Origin: Conchocele bisecta
Taxonomy: Eukaryota; Mollusca; Bivalvia; Lucinida; Thyasiridae
Assembly (NCBI GenBank): GCA_029237695.1
Contig: CM055273.1
Coordinates: 60,625,968-60,689,967, forward strand
DNA: 64,000 nt
Direction: 5' to 3'
Part shown: in pieces, positions 22,934 to 34,199 of the stretch
Position numbering within the stretch: position 1 is the stretch's first letter
Layout of the letters: each line of letters begins with the position of its first letter
Translations under genes and position numbers: made by a program
Notes under the pieces: model-generated
Told to the model about the DNA's origin: nothing
Databases searched by the model: none
Seen by the model: only the letters and a program-made list of their open reading frames with translations

Positions 22934-23258
22934 TAACCCTTAGACAACAATTGTCGTCTGCTGTTGCTTTTATATCTTGCCTTATTTCTCAATAAAAACA
23001 TGGTTTGACAGCACTTCAGAATCATTGCTGAAGTGCTGTCAAAGCATGTTGTAAATTATTCTAAAGTGCTGTCAAGTGGGTGGCAGGTGGGAGCACGGCG
23101 ATGGGTAATTTAACGATCGATGACCTTAGCTCTTGATAGGCCGTTAATCACTAAGAAACAAACAAACAAACTAAAGTGCTGTCAAAGCATGTTTTTGATG
23201 AAAAAATAGAAAATATACAGCAGACGACAAAAAAATAAGATAGCTGTCTAAGGGTTAA
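22934..23258. repeat. Palindromic MITE, CAGCAGACGAC family, with SINE inside
   Basis: Ends AACCCTTAGACA and TGTCTAAGGGTTAA. It contains GTCGTCTGCTGTT and ACAGCAGACGAC, and is interrupted by a short retroposon at 23076-23170. Confidence 0.85.
23076..23170 (+). mobile_element. Internally deleted SINE copy with 15-bp target duplication
   Basis: 95 bp joining the 5' part (GTGGGTGGCAGGTGGGAGCA) directly to the 3' part (GACCTTAGCTCTTGATAGGC, ending in CAAACAAA). It is flanked by the exact 15-bp duplication CTAAAGTGCTGTCAA at 23061-23075 and 23171-23185. Confidence 0.9.
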
Positions 23259-23521
23259 TGAAGTATCTGACCAGGCCAGAACTTAATATTAATAGCTAGG
23301 ATGGCATTAATGGCATAAACTATCGACAAACTATGTCCTAAAATTGCTCGCTCAAAAATTTCCTTCTGTCGACCAGTTTGTTGTGTATTTCGTGACTGAG
23401 TGTTGTGATGATTGCTCGGTACATACTGTATTTATTCTAATAAACGCCCCAGGGCTATGCAATCCATGGGGATCAAAACGTGGAAAGTAGGATCAAAATA
23501 GGTTATTTTCGCATACAAAAT

Positions 23522-23582
23522 TCTAAATATGTTATTTTCACATACAAAAGCTTTTGTATATGAAAATAACATATTTAGAATG
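23522..23582. repeat. Hairpin
   Basis: TTCTAAATATGTTATTTTCA followed by CATACAAAAGC is mirrored by GCTTTTGTATATGAAAATAA. It is a simple foldback in intergenic DNA. Confidence 0.75.
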
Positions 23583-24333
23583 CAATTTTTTTTTTTTTCT
23601 TTATTTCTGTCCGTCCGTAAGATTTGTGATAAAGTTTTTGTTTGTCGGTTCAGGCGATGGCCAGGGATCCATGAGCCTCTGCTCACTTGATCTTGTTACA
23701 CGTTTTTTTATATAGAATGATCATGATGACTATTTGTTATGATTTTATGACAGGCCGTTTTTATGCCTACATGGTATTGCCAGAGGCATGTTTGGTTTGG
23801 TTTGGTTGAGCCTGTCCGGTGCGGTAACCAGGATGAGGCAGACAAGGCAGACAAATCCCCGGGGTGGTGGTGGGGAGAATGCTCCCTGACTGCCATAATG
23901 GGACTTGGTTCACCTCGTCTGATTTTTATCTCTGGTTATGACCCTGCTATTTGTTTGTCTATTACCAATAACGATTACCATCAAATTCGGTATAATATGG
24001 CTTAATGTAGACAACTGATGACATTGGCATTTAAAAAAAGGCATGTTCGTGTTTTTAACCCATTTAAGCCTCTTGCAAATAATGCCTTTTGTTATCGCTC
24101 ACCAGCTCACCAGCAGAGTTATTTTGTTAAAAGGATAGTTTCAAGTTTGTCTTGTTGACAATCAAGCGGCACATTCAGACATAAGGAACACAATTTGACA
24201 AACTGGGCTTATTGCCTTTGCGACCAGTGAAGATCCAGACCAGCCGACACATATGTAGTCTGATCAGGGTTGACACTGTTCGCTATTTGGTGACAGAATC
24301 ATCAATTTCAGAATACAGTGTACAAAACGGTTT

Positions 24334-24720
24334 TACAGAGCCCCGCAGGGGACATGGATTTTTTTATTAATTCGTTCCCACAAAATAACAATTTGTTCCC
24401 TCAATTTAACAATTTGTTCCCTCGAATTAACAATTTGTTCCCTCGATAAAACAATTTATTCCCACAAATTAACAATTTGTTCTCACAAAATGACAATTAG
24501 TTCCCTTAATTTAACAATTTGTTCCCTCAAATTAACAATTTGTTCCCATTATATAACAATTTGTTGCCACAAATTGTTAAATAGAGGGAACAAATTGTTA
24601 TTTTGTGGGAACTAATTGTTAATTTGTGGGAATGAATTGATAAATTGAGGGAACAAATTGTTATTTCATGGGAACAAATTAATAAAAAAAAGAATTTTAC
24701 ATCCCCTGCAAGGCTCCGTA
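24334..24720. mobile_element. Foldback element with palindromic TTGTTCCC array
   Basis: Inverted ends (TACAGAGCCCCGCAGGGGA; inverse of right end TACGGAGCCTTGCAGGGGA) enclose about 15 short units alternating TTGTTCCCACAAA and TTGTTCCCTCAA types. The second half is the inverse of the first. Flanking hexamers CGGTTT and CAGTTC agree at 4 of 6 positions, consistent with an eroded 6-bp duplication. Same architecture as 33011-33398 and 62969-63902. Confidence 0.75.
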
Positions 24721-24995
24721 CAGTTCACTATCGGACTACATCCATGCTAGGTTGATAACAATCTACGTTGGTAAGGACGGAAGTAAATCTGGTTTTGTCA
24801 AATTGTGGCCTATTGTTGTACTGGTCTGACTTTGATTGTGATTAATGTTACTCTCTTGTAGACATGGGAGTTGGCTCATAGAATGCCATTCCCGTTTCCT
24901 TGTTAAATGTGACCCACCACGACAAATGCACCTTTTGAACTCATGATCAAATAGCACACCCTTGTAGCCTAATCTGGATATAAGGTTATCATTAG

Positions 24996-25258
24996 CAGGG
25001 GCGGATCCAGCATTTGGGGAACGGGGGGTTGTCTAGTTGCGAAGGTATCTCTTCTGCTAGCTACAGACGGTACGGGAGTAATTGGAAGTTACCGTTCGCA
25101 ACTATGTGGTTGTCCGATTTTCGAGCTCTTCGAAATGCACTTTCCTGTGTTTTACGGCATTTAAATTCAGACTCCAACTGGTGGTAAACTGTGATCTATG
25201 TGGACCACCAACCACCCCCCAACCACCACCCCCCCCCCCCCCTTGATCCGCCCCTGCT
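24996..25258. repeat. Repeat with AGCAGGGGCGGATCCAG ends and nested MITE
   Basis: AGCAGGGGCGGATCCAGCAT at the left is inverted at the right (TTGATCCGCCCCTGCT) after a poly-C tract. A short hairpin MITE (25033-25105) with AGTTGCGAA / TTCGCAACT ends is nested inside. A related repeat lies at 30968-31195. Confidence 0.75.
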
Positions 25259-25282
25259 TAGAGGAATGTGTCCACAACTTGC

Positions 25283-25440
25283 GGGCAGTTGGTTGGGAGC
25301 ATACGAAGGGTAATGGAGTTCATCCTTCCTTCAAACCAGAATCACAATATCCCAATATTTGGCCCTCGGTTACGTTTTTTTTGGGCTTTCTTGTATGCGA
25401 GACTTAAATCCAGTTATACCCATTGTAAAAGAAGTAGGAT
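25283..25440 (+). repeat. SINE-like fragment
   Basis: Shares GTTGGTTGGGAGCATACG, TTTGGCCCTCGGTTACG and TAAATCCAGTTATACCCATT with the SINE-like family. The 3' tail is missing. Confidence 0.55.
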
Positions 25441-26138
25441 TACAGGCAGATCATGGCCAACACTGGTCGCAAATCAATAAAGCCTTTTTGTCGTGGCGAG
25501 TCACAAATGTGTTCATGCATTTATAACAGTTATATTGATGTGAGTAGCAGATTAGTTATTTATATATTTATATGTATACAATCTACATGTACTGTTACAT
25601 GGTTATTATTTGCAGTATTATTTTGTTTCGTCACACTTATGAAAATCCCTGCTGAGAAAAGGTATCTTAGGACATGTGCGAGTAGCGTAGTCCTAGATCA
25701 GCCAGTGCATCTAATCGGGGCCTACGTTGCCATTCAACCAATTGAAGTTGTTTATGTCTCTGAATAACAATTGGTCTACTGACTGAATGAGTACACATGT
25801 AGGTCAGGTGCTCTTTATGTGTCCCCAAAACAAAACAAAAATGAGGTACAAGTAGTTGCCATCCTGTTGATTTTTGTCCATCTGTTCATCTGTCCGAGAT
25901 TTGCGCTAAAGTTTTCTGCTACCTACTATCTCTGTAGCCATAAATCGTATTGTCTTGAAACTTAATATATGTATTTGTCATCATCCATATTTTCATTCTA
26001 TAGCCCACCCATGCAGCCCCTGTGCTCAAAGTCAAATGACTTAGAAATTTGTGATAAAGTTTTGAGGGGTACATCCTCCACCAGTGTTTATACTGATTTC
26101 TTATTATTATCCTCCAGCGGCCCATGTAAGCCACAATC

Positions 26139-26505
26139 TGCTAGTTGCGAACGGTAACTCTTGAAATCTACTCCCGTACCGTCCGTAGCCACAGTTACGA
26201 TTCCACTCATACATAGGATTCCTCGGCAGAATAGCGTATCAGATCTGATTCGCACTTTAGCAGTTAATTGTGAAAGATGTTCTATGTTTTTGAACTGAAA
26301 TGAGTGTTAATATTATGAAAATAAAATATTCAAGTAATTATAAAAAAAAATTCAGATGGAAAATATCTCAAATATGTCACAACAATTAACTGCTAAAGTG
26401 TGAATCAGATCTGATTCGCTATTCTGCCAAGGAATCCTATGAGTGGAATCGTAACTCTGGCTACGGAAGGTACAGGAGTAAATTGCAAGAGTTACCGTTA
26501 GCAAC
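26139..26505. repeat. Inverted-repeat element with ~140-bp arms
   Basis: The left arm (AGTTGCGAACGGTAACTCTT to about 26282) is inverted at 26371-26505. Inner arms share GATCTGATTCGC and ACTTTAGCAGTTAATTGT. Ends match the small MITE at 25033-25105. Confidence 0.85.
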
Positions 26506-26656
26506 TTACAATCTGCTACTGGATTCTGATCATCGGCAATGCAGACAGATATTTCACATTGTTTGCTAGTAGTTAAATGGTTGGTTTGTCGACAGAATGG
26601 CATTCAGTGTATTGTAAACTTGATTAGACTGTGTGTTAGTTTTTATCAATCAACTG

Positions 26657-26840
26657 TTTAACCCTTTCACCCCCAAGTAACTGGAATGGACTGTGATATG
26701 TTACTTTTGCAACCAATCCAACCATCACAAAATGATAATCAGACTAGTCCATTTATGAAAAGGGGATGTTTTCGTTCTCAAAATATGAAAATTACTTGCA
26801 AAAAGTGTAGATCCTGATGGGATGGCTTGTCAGTTTTGGG
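26657..26840. repeat. MITE-like repeat, AAAGGGTTAA family
   Basis: Starts TTTAACCCTTTCACCCC, then carries CAACCAATCCAACCATCAC and AGTCCATTTATGAAAAGGGG, as in the copies at 12712-13165. Confidence 0.65.
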
Positions 26841-27367
26841 GTACTCTCAAGTTTGTGTGACATTGTGTTAATGATTGCAGTAAGTAAATTATAATTTTAA
26901 AATTCACCTCACCTGTATTGTTCAACAGTGATACTCTGGGCCTGTGCTTATAGCTTTCTGAGCATGTCCTCAAAATTCCTACTCGAACTCAACCACATCG
27001 ATTTGCTGGGACAAAGCACATCTCAGCATTGATCAATAAAACTGTCTGATTTTAATGTGATTACTTCAATTCAATTGAGTACATGCTCAGAAAGCAAAAT
27101 TAAGTTGTGCGTAGCTCACATGAATTGACAGTCTATATGCCTCAGTGCTTCTAAAACTTTGTGATCACACTTTTCAAAATCGTACTCGAACCAGTTTGAT
27201 TTGCCGAGAGTCTCGACCAATCAAACTGTCTGATTTTGAGTATGAGAATGGAGTACATACTCGGAATGTTTTATAATCACACGGTCTGTTGTTTGTTTTC
27301 CATACTCCAATAATAGTCTAGAAGGGATGTAACTGTTTTCTTGCTGGTTAACATTTTCACGCTATGT

Positions 27368-27722
27368 ATTTCACAATAATTCCAGCACAAAAATCTTTAC
27401 ACAATTCCCTAACATTTGATTGGCCTGTAGCAAGTCTCTGTCCAAAATTTATATCCCAGTAAACTCCCATGCCGAACTACTTTCTGTAACCGTGAGGCGC
27501 AGTTAAAATAATTCTTAAGAAAACGGAAAATAAACACATTTTCTTGATGCATTTATTTAAAATGCTGGAATTATAAAGAATGAATGGCATTTTTGTGGAA
27601 TTTATCGGGGAAAAGTCGCGGGAATACTGGACGAGGCCTTCCGGCCTTCGTCCAGTATTCCCGCGACTTTTCCAAGTTTATACCCCGATAAATTCCACAA
27701 AAAGGCCATTCATTCCTATAAT
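27368..27722. repeat. Repeat ending in the 11784-type palindrome
   Basis: 27578-27720 is a near-complete hairpin (GAATGAATGGC, GGAATACTGGACGAGGCC and inverse). The flank at 27368-27570 (ATTCCAGCACAAAAATC, CAAGTCTCTGTCC, GTTAAAATAATTCTTAAG) is inverted relative to the flank of the 11784 copy (11940-12130). The full element is therefore longer than the hairpin. Confidence 0.75.
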
Positions 27723-28048
27723 ATTTGGCAATATGTGTGTCCAGGCTTAATGCTTTGTTTCTCATGTACCCCATGCGCTACTTTTTTGTGAGTTTTTGGT
27801 TAGTTTTCTCAATAATATACATCAATGTATCTCACTCACTCTTGACAAATATTTGTCTAGCCCACTCGCAGACAACTTGATCACAGTGACCTTATATTTC
27901 TTGAAACCTCAAATGCTTCTTCAATTTCATCCATATTTTCATTTGGTCGCCCACCATTATGTGCATGGTCAAGGTCAATTGACTTTAAAATTTGTGATAT
28001 GTTTGTTACAAAATTTGCAGTATTTACATGTGAACTCCTTTCTATCTG

Positions 28049-28278
28049 GGGGCCGTTTCAATAAAATTTGTATGACTAAAATGTTTGTAAGTGCAAAACT
28101 ATGATAGTCTGTAAATTTCACATTAACACTGTTTTCTTGTAAAAATTTACTGGATTTACATTTATTGAGCATAAGCTTATGTTCAATAAATGTAAATCTG
28201 TCAATTGAAATTTCCAGACGATTCTAATTTTGCTCTTACAAACATTTTAGTCGTACAAAGTTTAGTGAAACGGACCCC
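28049..28278. repeat. Palindromic MITE, GGGCCCGTTTCAC family
   Basis: Left end GGGGGCCGTTTCAATAAAAT, right end TTTAGTGAAACGGACCCC, centre TTTATTGAGCATAAGCTTA. Second copy of the family at 17618-17860. Confidence 0.8.
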
Positions 28279-28352
28279 AGGCCTGTTAAAGGCACTGGGT
28301 CTCAGATATGTGCAGAAAGTGATGAAACGGATCAGTAAAACATAGTTTAACC

Positions 28353-28576
28353 CATTACAGATGGGATACAATTATAGTAGAATGAACCTTGTCAGAGAAA
28401 AAATCCCTATTTTTCTTTATTTCCTTTCAAAAATATATGTTGTTACCACTCATTTGAACCGTCTCGATGAGACGGTTCAAACGAGTGGTAACAACATATA
28501 CCTTTATCGAGAAATAAACAAAATATTGAGATTTTTTCAACAAAAATTATCGTATCCTTAGGCTGAAATGGGTTAA
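28353..28576. repeat. Palindromic MITE, ACCCATT...AATGGGTTA family
   Basis: Same ends and same central stem (CATTTGAACCGTCTCGAT and inverse) as 8702-8937. Confidence 0.8.
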
Positions 28577-29440
28577 TTATAGATTTTCATTGTATTTCTG
28601 AACCCAATTGTACATTTGAGCAGGGCCTATCAATATTCAACCCAGATATGAGTAGCTTGAAGCAAAAAAAAATGGGAGTTAAAGGATTCGATACCTGTAG
28701 TGCCCATGATTATATTGAGAATTGCTGATAAGGAGCACATAATAGATGTGGTTAAAATAAAATAATTTCTAGTTTTTAAAGGTACATGCCCACTCAGTAG
28801 GCACAAAATTGTATTTATAGGAATTAAATAAGTGTACAATTGTGTCACTATTCCACCAGTTCTAAAAATTACGAGTGCCCGCTATACACCATTACCCCAC
28901 CCCACGTATTGATTGGCATTACTATAGTTTGTATATCAAACGTAAATTTCCACACAGATATATGGGGCAATAACCGTGTTTCCTTAAAACTTGTTAACGG
29001 ACATTACTATTTATTCTCTGTATTTTATTTTTTGATGTGTAATGATCATACTTTATAATCTGTCGAAAATATTATTTTTTCATGTGACGCATTTACATGT
29101 AATTAGTATAAATAATTTCATTTGCATATGAAAATAGCCTGATACCACCGAGAGTCACTATCAGTAAAATAAATATTACTAAATTATTATAAATCTAGTA
29201 TTTATTCATTCAATATGACCTAAACAGTAACCACCCATGTGTTGTGCTATCACTACATAGTGTGTCATTGCTAATTCCATTCTCAAAACTTTCTCCACAT
29301 TCCTGTACTTGTAAATTAAACATGTGAACATGTACAACATGTGTGTTTCTTGTCCATTCACTTACCATGTGATAGTATACCTAGTCTTCAACTCCAATTG
29401 TATTATGTCCAGTCCATCACATATGCCTGTCTGTATACAG
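28577..29440. other. No gene or clear repeat seen
   Basis: AT-rich intergenic DNA with short unconvincing open frames. I see no RNA gene or repeat structure. Confidence 0.4.
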
Positions 29441-29474
29441 GCCCGTACGCAGGATTTTCTATTGGGGTGTGTGT

Positions 29475-29506
<32 letters not shown>

Positions 29507-29538
29507 TGGGGGGGGGGGGGGGGGGGGGGGTGGGGTGT

Positions 29539-29570
<32 letters not shown>

Positions 29571-29870
29571 GCGTCGGGGGCGAGCCCCGGTACCCCCTAG
29601 CGTACTCGCGCCACTACATGGGGCTCGCCCCTGACGCACCCCCCCCTGATATTTTTGCCTGAAATGCACTCTCCTGCATTTTTAAATTCGGATTTCAACG
29701 GTGGCATTTTCATGCAAATTATGTTAATGAATTTCAAGATTTGTTGAGATTACTGTTTGAAAAATAGCGAACCTCGGCGAATTTAGGGGGGTTCGTACGC
29801 ACCCGTCGCACCCCCCCCCCCCCCCCCCCCCCCACCCCCCCCCCCCCCCCACTGCGTTCGGGCCTGGTAT
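29441..29870. repeat. Repeat with GGCCCGTACGCAGGATTTT ends and G/C homopolymers
   Basis: The left end AGGCCCGTACGCAGGATTTT and the right end ACTGCGTTCGGGCCT are imperfect inverses. Long G runs (about 29475-29570) and C runs (about 29812-29850) lie just inside them. The long glycine or proline frames there are artefacts of the homopolymers. Confidence 0.7.
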
Positions 29871-29910
29871 ATGAAATGACGTAATAAAACCCCAATCACT
29901 AATGCAGTTG

Positions 29911-30740
29911 GTGAGTGGTGGGTGGCAGGTGGGAGCACGCGATGGGTAATCTAACGATCGGGTTCATCCTTACGGGAATCCGGACTGGAGACCTGGTTTG
30001 GCCCTCACATAGTATTTGGCATTTTGTATGTGACAGTTGAATCTGGTTATACCCCTTATGTGAGTATTACAATATTCGTAATCCTATTTTAGGGGAAGGG
30101 GCCAAGTGACTGGTGTGGTATGGACCTGGCACCAGGTCAGGTTATTCTAATTTCAGGGCTGAATATATTTGTTCTCGATGTAAATATTCCGTTCTAATTT
30201 TGGGATTTCCCCCCCCCCCCCCAATGCAGCAGGTTAAAATGGGATCGAACCCGTTTCCCCGGCCTTACATGACCTTAGCTGTTGATAGGCTGTTAAACAC
30301 TAATAAACAAACAAACAATAAACAAACAAACAGTCGGTGAGTGGTATAAAATATTGTTGGTTGGGAACATGCAAAGGGTATGTTTAACGATGGGATTCAT
30401 CCTTGCCAGAATCTTGATGTACCTGGTTTGGTCGTCGGGTACGTTTTTGGCTTCCTTGTTACTGGAGCATTAAATCCAGTTATAGCCATTATAAAAGTAA
30501 TGTGATCATATTACTTTTAGGGAGTGGGAGTAGGTAATAGCTTCAATAATACTTGAAGGATTGCTTTAATATTTGGACAGTTCATTCACCTGAACATGTG
30601 TCACGCACTGCACCACATATGACATGACCTTGACCTTTGTGACAGGTGGGAGCATGTGACGGGTAATTTAACGATCAGGATTCTTCCTTGCCGGGATCCC
30701 GAATGGAGCCCTGGTTTGGCCCTCAGGTACGTCCCACAGG
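29911..30740 (+). repeat. Three SINE-like copies or fragments
   Basis: 29911-30335 is near full length and ends in AAACAAACAAACAATAAAC. 30345-30600 starts TTGGTTGGGAACATGC and is 3' truncated. 30640-30740 has GACAGGTGGGAGCATGTGAC and CTGGTTTGGCCCTCAGGTAC only. All are on the plus strand. Confidence 0.65.
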
Positions 30741-30967
30741 TGGATGTCTCGGACCTAGGACTTAATACTTGGCTCATTTGGAAAACGTTACCCCACCCAC
30801 CCATTTCCATACACTATACCTTACAGCCTTTGCCGGAAATCAGGACAACGCGAAAAGAACAAAACGCGAAATTTAGACATTTTGCTTTTCAGAAAGTATA
30901 AAGCAAAACAGGACAATGTCGTGTTTCGCGCTTCGACTGGAAGGTGAAAATGCAAAGCGAGTGACCA

Positions 30968-31185
30968 TAGCAAGGGCGGATTCAGGTAGTGGAAAACTCT
31001 AAAATGCGCCATAACGCAGCAAAATGGGATGTAGATATCAAAAATAGTCCGGATGGCATACCGCCGGACCAGCTATCAGTTTCCCGAGCTCAATTCGGCC
31101 GACAGACGAGCGGCCTAGAAAATATAGTAAACTATTTCAATTAAGAAGGCCCGACCCCCGTAACCTGAAATCCTGGATCCGCCAC
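30968..31185. repeat. Repeat with GGGCGGATTCAGG ends
   Basis: AAGGGCGGATTCAGG at the left and CCTGGATCCGCCACG at the right are imperfect inverses. Related to 24996-25258. Confidence 0.55.
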
Positions 31186-32035
31186 GAGTATAGATTTCTA
31201 TTTCCTTCATCAAACATTCTCAATATGTCATGCATGCATTCCTCTAATGCTCTACTAGCATGCTGTGACAAATCCACGACCGTCCAACTCCCGCTGATCT
31301 CAATGTCAAGGCCACATACTTAATCTCTTTACAAAACGTAACATCAGAGAAATATGTTATAACTTCTATATCCTTCATCGAAAATTCTTAATAGTTCACG
31401 CATGCATTCCTCTAAGGCTCTACTATCATGTTGTGACAAATCCACGACCGTCCAATCCCCGCTCATCACAAGGTCAATGTCACATGCATAGTATCTTTAC
31501 AAAACTTAACATCAGAGAAATATGTTAGAACTTCTATTTCCTTCGTCGAAAATTCTTGATATTTCACGCATGCATTCCTCTAAGGGTCTACTATCATGCT
31601 GTGACAAATCTATGACCGTCCTACTCCAGTTGAACCCAAGGTCAAGGTCACATACTTAGTCTCTTTACAAAACTTAACGTCAGAGAAATGTTAGAACTTC
31701 GAAAATTCTTAATATTTCACGCATGCACTCCTCTAAGGCTCTACTATCATGCTGTGACAAATTTATGATGATCAGACCCGGGCTGATCCCAAAGTCAATG
31801 TCACATACTTAGTCTCTTTACAAAACTTAACATCGTACAAATCGGTTATAACTTATATTTCCTTCATCAAAAATGTTACATATTCCACGCATGCATTCCT
31901 CTAAGAGTCTACTATCATGCTGTGACAAATCCAAGACCGTCCAACACCCGCTAATCCCAAGGTCAAGGCCACATATTTAATCTCTTTACACAACTTAATA
32001 GCGGAGAAATCTGTTATAACTTCTATTATACTGTT
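31186..32035. repeat. Tandem array, 5 copies of ~165 bp
   Basis: GCATGCATTCCTCTAA recurs at about 31232, 31399, 31567, 31718 (one change) and 31888, within a longer unit including CTGTGACAAATC and CTTTACAAAACTTAACATC. Non-coding. Confidence 0.88.
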
Positions 32036-32928
32036 TGCAAAAAAAAAACAACCACATCGACATTGTGGCAGCTGATAACGATCAAAGCTATGACCCCTAC
32101 CTTTCTTCTGTCGGGCCCACACACATGGGAAAAAAATCTATATATTTCGGGGCATCTGGAACCACGCTGGTGGTTTTCCACAAGCCTCGCTTACTGACAA
32201 ATCTAGTTTAATCCGGGATTTATTGTTAAATGTTAAACGCATATTCACTGACGCATACATTTTTAACCTGGTAACTCTTAATATTAAGCTTGTAAAAGGC
32301 CATACAGTTAAACTAGTTTTATTGTTCCTTAGATAATATGTAGTTTGTTTACAAATATTTGATATATTATATTAATACGCACTTGAATATGAATAAACGG
32401 TAGTCACGTGTCAGTGTTTGTCTTCCCTATGGTGATATGGGTGGCTCAGCGCTTAAGTCAGAAGTAAGCCAACATTCACCGTGCGGCACGCGCTCCGCGG
32501 AAATAATACACCTCGTATACAACAGATATCTGTAATTACATTTCTTATTTATGCGGCTGTGACTGGAGAAATGGAGCTTGTGGGATTTTTGACCAGTGTG
32601 AAGTGGTCATAATAAACATTATATTTCCAGTACTGGAAGGTTATTTAAATGTACGTGCTGAAGTTGCTAATAATTGCCCTCCAGTACAGATGCATTCCCG
32701 ACTGTACTATATAGCTATGATTTTGTAGTTATTAAATGGAAATTCTATTCACCCATTCATTCAATAAAACAATCAATTAATCAGACAAATAATTGAATCA
32801 ATCAATAAAATATGTGGTCACAAAAATTATTTGATACACGTATGGCTACTTTTGGGTTATAAATTTAACACAAATAAAGCTCTAAATAATTATGGTCTCC
32901 CGAGATAATAATAACCACTAGACACGAT

Positions 32929-33473
32929 CACAGGTTGAAGTAACGGACCGAGGTCTAAACCTAAAAGCATTAATAAGTGAGAAAAAATAATTGTTTTTTT
33001 AGCTTATTCTTACGGAAGCCCATTAGGGCCACTTCACTTTTTTTTTATTTCCATTTCAATATTCAAGATGTTTTCTTGAATTTTCAAGTTCTTTTCTTGA
33101 ATGTTCAAGATCTTTTGAATTTTCAAAAGTTCCCCCCCCCCCCCCTTTTCCTGAATTTTCAAGATCAATTTTCTTGAATTTTCAAGAAAATATCTTGAAA
33201 ATTCAAGAAAACATCTTGAAATATTGAATTGTCAAGTTCTTTTCTTGAAAAGATCTTGAAAATTCAAGAAAAGAACTTGAAAACATATTGAAAATTCAAG
33301 AAAAGATCTCGAAAATTCAAGAAAGTATCTTGAAAATTCAAGAAAAGATCTCGAAAATTCAAGAAAAGATAAAATAAAAAGTGAAATGGGCTTCCGTATA
33401 TTCTTGTTTCACTTATTAATGTGTTTATGTATATTTAATGTATATATACTTCGGTCCGTTACTTCAACCTGTG
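32929..33473. mobile_element. hAT-like MITE with 8-bp target duplication
   Basis: Ends are CACAGGTTGAAGTAACGGAC and its exact inverse. It is flanked by GACACGAT at 32921-32928 and again at 33474-33481. An 8-bp duplication with CA-type ends points to the hAT superfamily. A second foldback (33011-33398) is nested inside. Confidence 0.88.
33011..33398. mobile_element. Nested foldback with palindromic CTTGAATTTTCAAGA array
   Basis: Inverted ends TACGGAAGCCCATT, with 6-bp duplication TATTCT at 33005-33010 and 33399-33404. The interior is an array of self-complementary units of the CTTGAATTTTCAAGA type, which fold both within and between units. It inserted into the surrounding hAT-like MITE. Confidence 0.88.
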
Positions 33474-33959
33474 GACACGATGTTTATACAACATGGATAT
33501 GACCCCTTGGCATACTTGACTGTAAAGTCTGTTTCATCATCCTTGTGAATGTCAAAAAAGGTAAATGTCACGTTGTATGGTCAAGTGAATGTGTTGCATA
33601 TGTCCACACGAGTGAAGTGTGCGAATGTTAAATTAATCCATGTAGTACTATTGAAGTTATGACATGATGGAGAACGTCTTACAAACATGTCAACGTAAAT
33701 GACCACAGAAGTACGGAACTTCAAGATCAAAGCAATATACACCTTGTTATCGCTTTTGCTAAAACAATAAGCTATTGTCGGAGGTGAATGCAGACGACAT
33801 TTATGTCAGAGTGACATTCCGATCGGAATTTCATTTACCCCACGCGGCAAAATCGCATTACCTGCCGGAGTGCAGCCAAGTAATTAGTAGAATTATGCGA
33901 CTGACAGGCCGATTTATTAGCGGGACAATGCTAGTGACGCTGATGTCATTGGAACTCTG

Positions 33960-34142
33960 AATATTCGTGTCGTCTGCTCTTTTTACTCTTTTATAATTTT
34001 CTCTATTAATACATGTTGTGACAGCGCATGAGAATCGTCTCCACTGGAGACGATCCTCATGTGCTGTCAAAACATGCAAATGCTAAGAATTCAGACAGAC
34101 ATGAAAAACTATTTACAAGACGATAATATTTGTTTCCCGCTG
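33960..34142. repeat. Palindromic MITE, CAGCAGACGAC family
   Basis: GTCGTCTGCTCTTTTTACTC at the left, a central stem GAGAATCGTCTCCACTGGAG, and a diverged right end. Related to 8093-8341. Confidence 0.65.
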
Positions 34143-34199
34143 GTCGCTATTGTGTGGAGATGCGTCTCCGGAGATGTGGCAAAAACAACATTGTTTGAG

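Noticed and set aside
24360..24680. CRISPR-like array of short regular units
   Set aside because: Units are not separated by unique spacers, the second half is the inverse of the first, and the context is an animal genome.
29324..29669. Glycine-rich and proline-rich frames on both strands
   Set aside because: They are products of long G and C homopolymers in a repeat.
31186..32035. tRNA or other RNA gene cluster
   Set aside because: The repeated ~165-bp units show no cloverleaf or other RNA features; they are a plain satellite.
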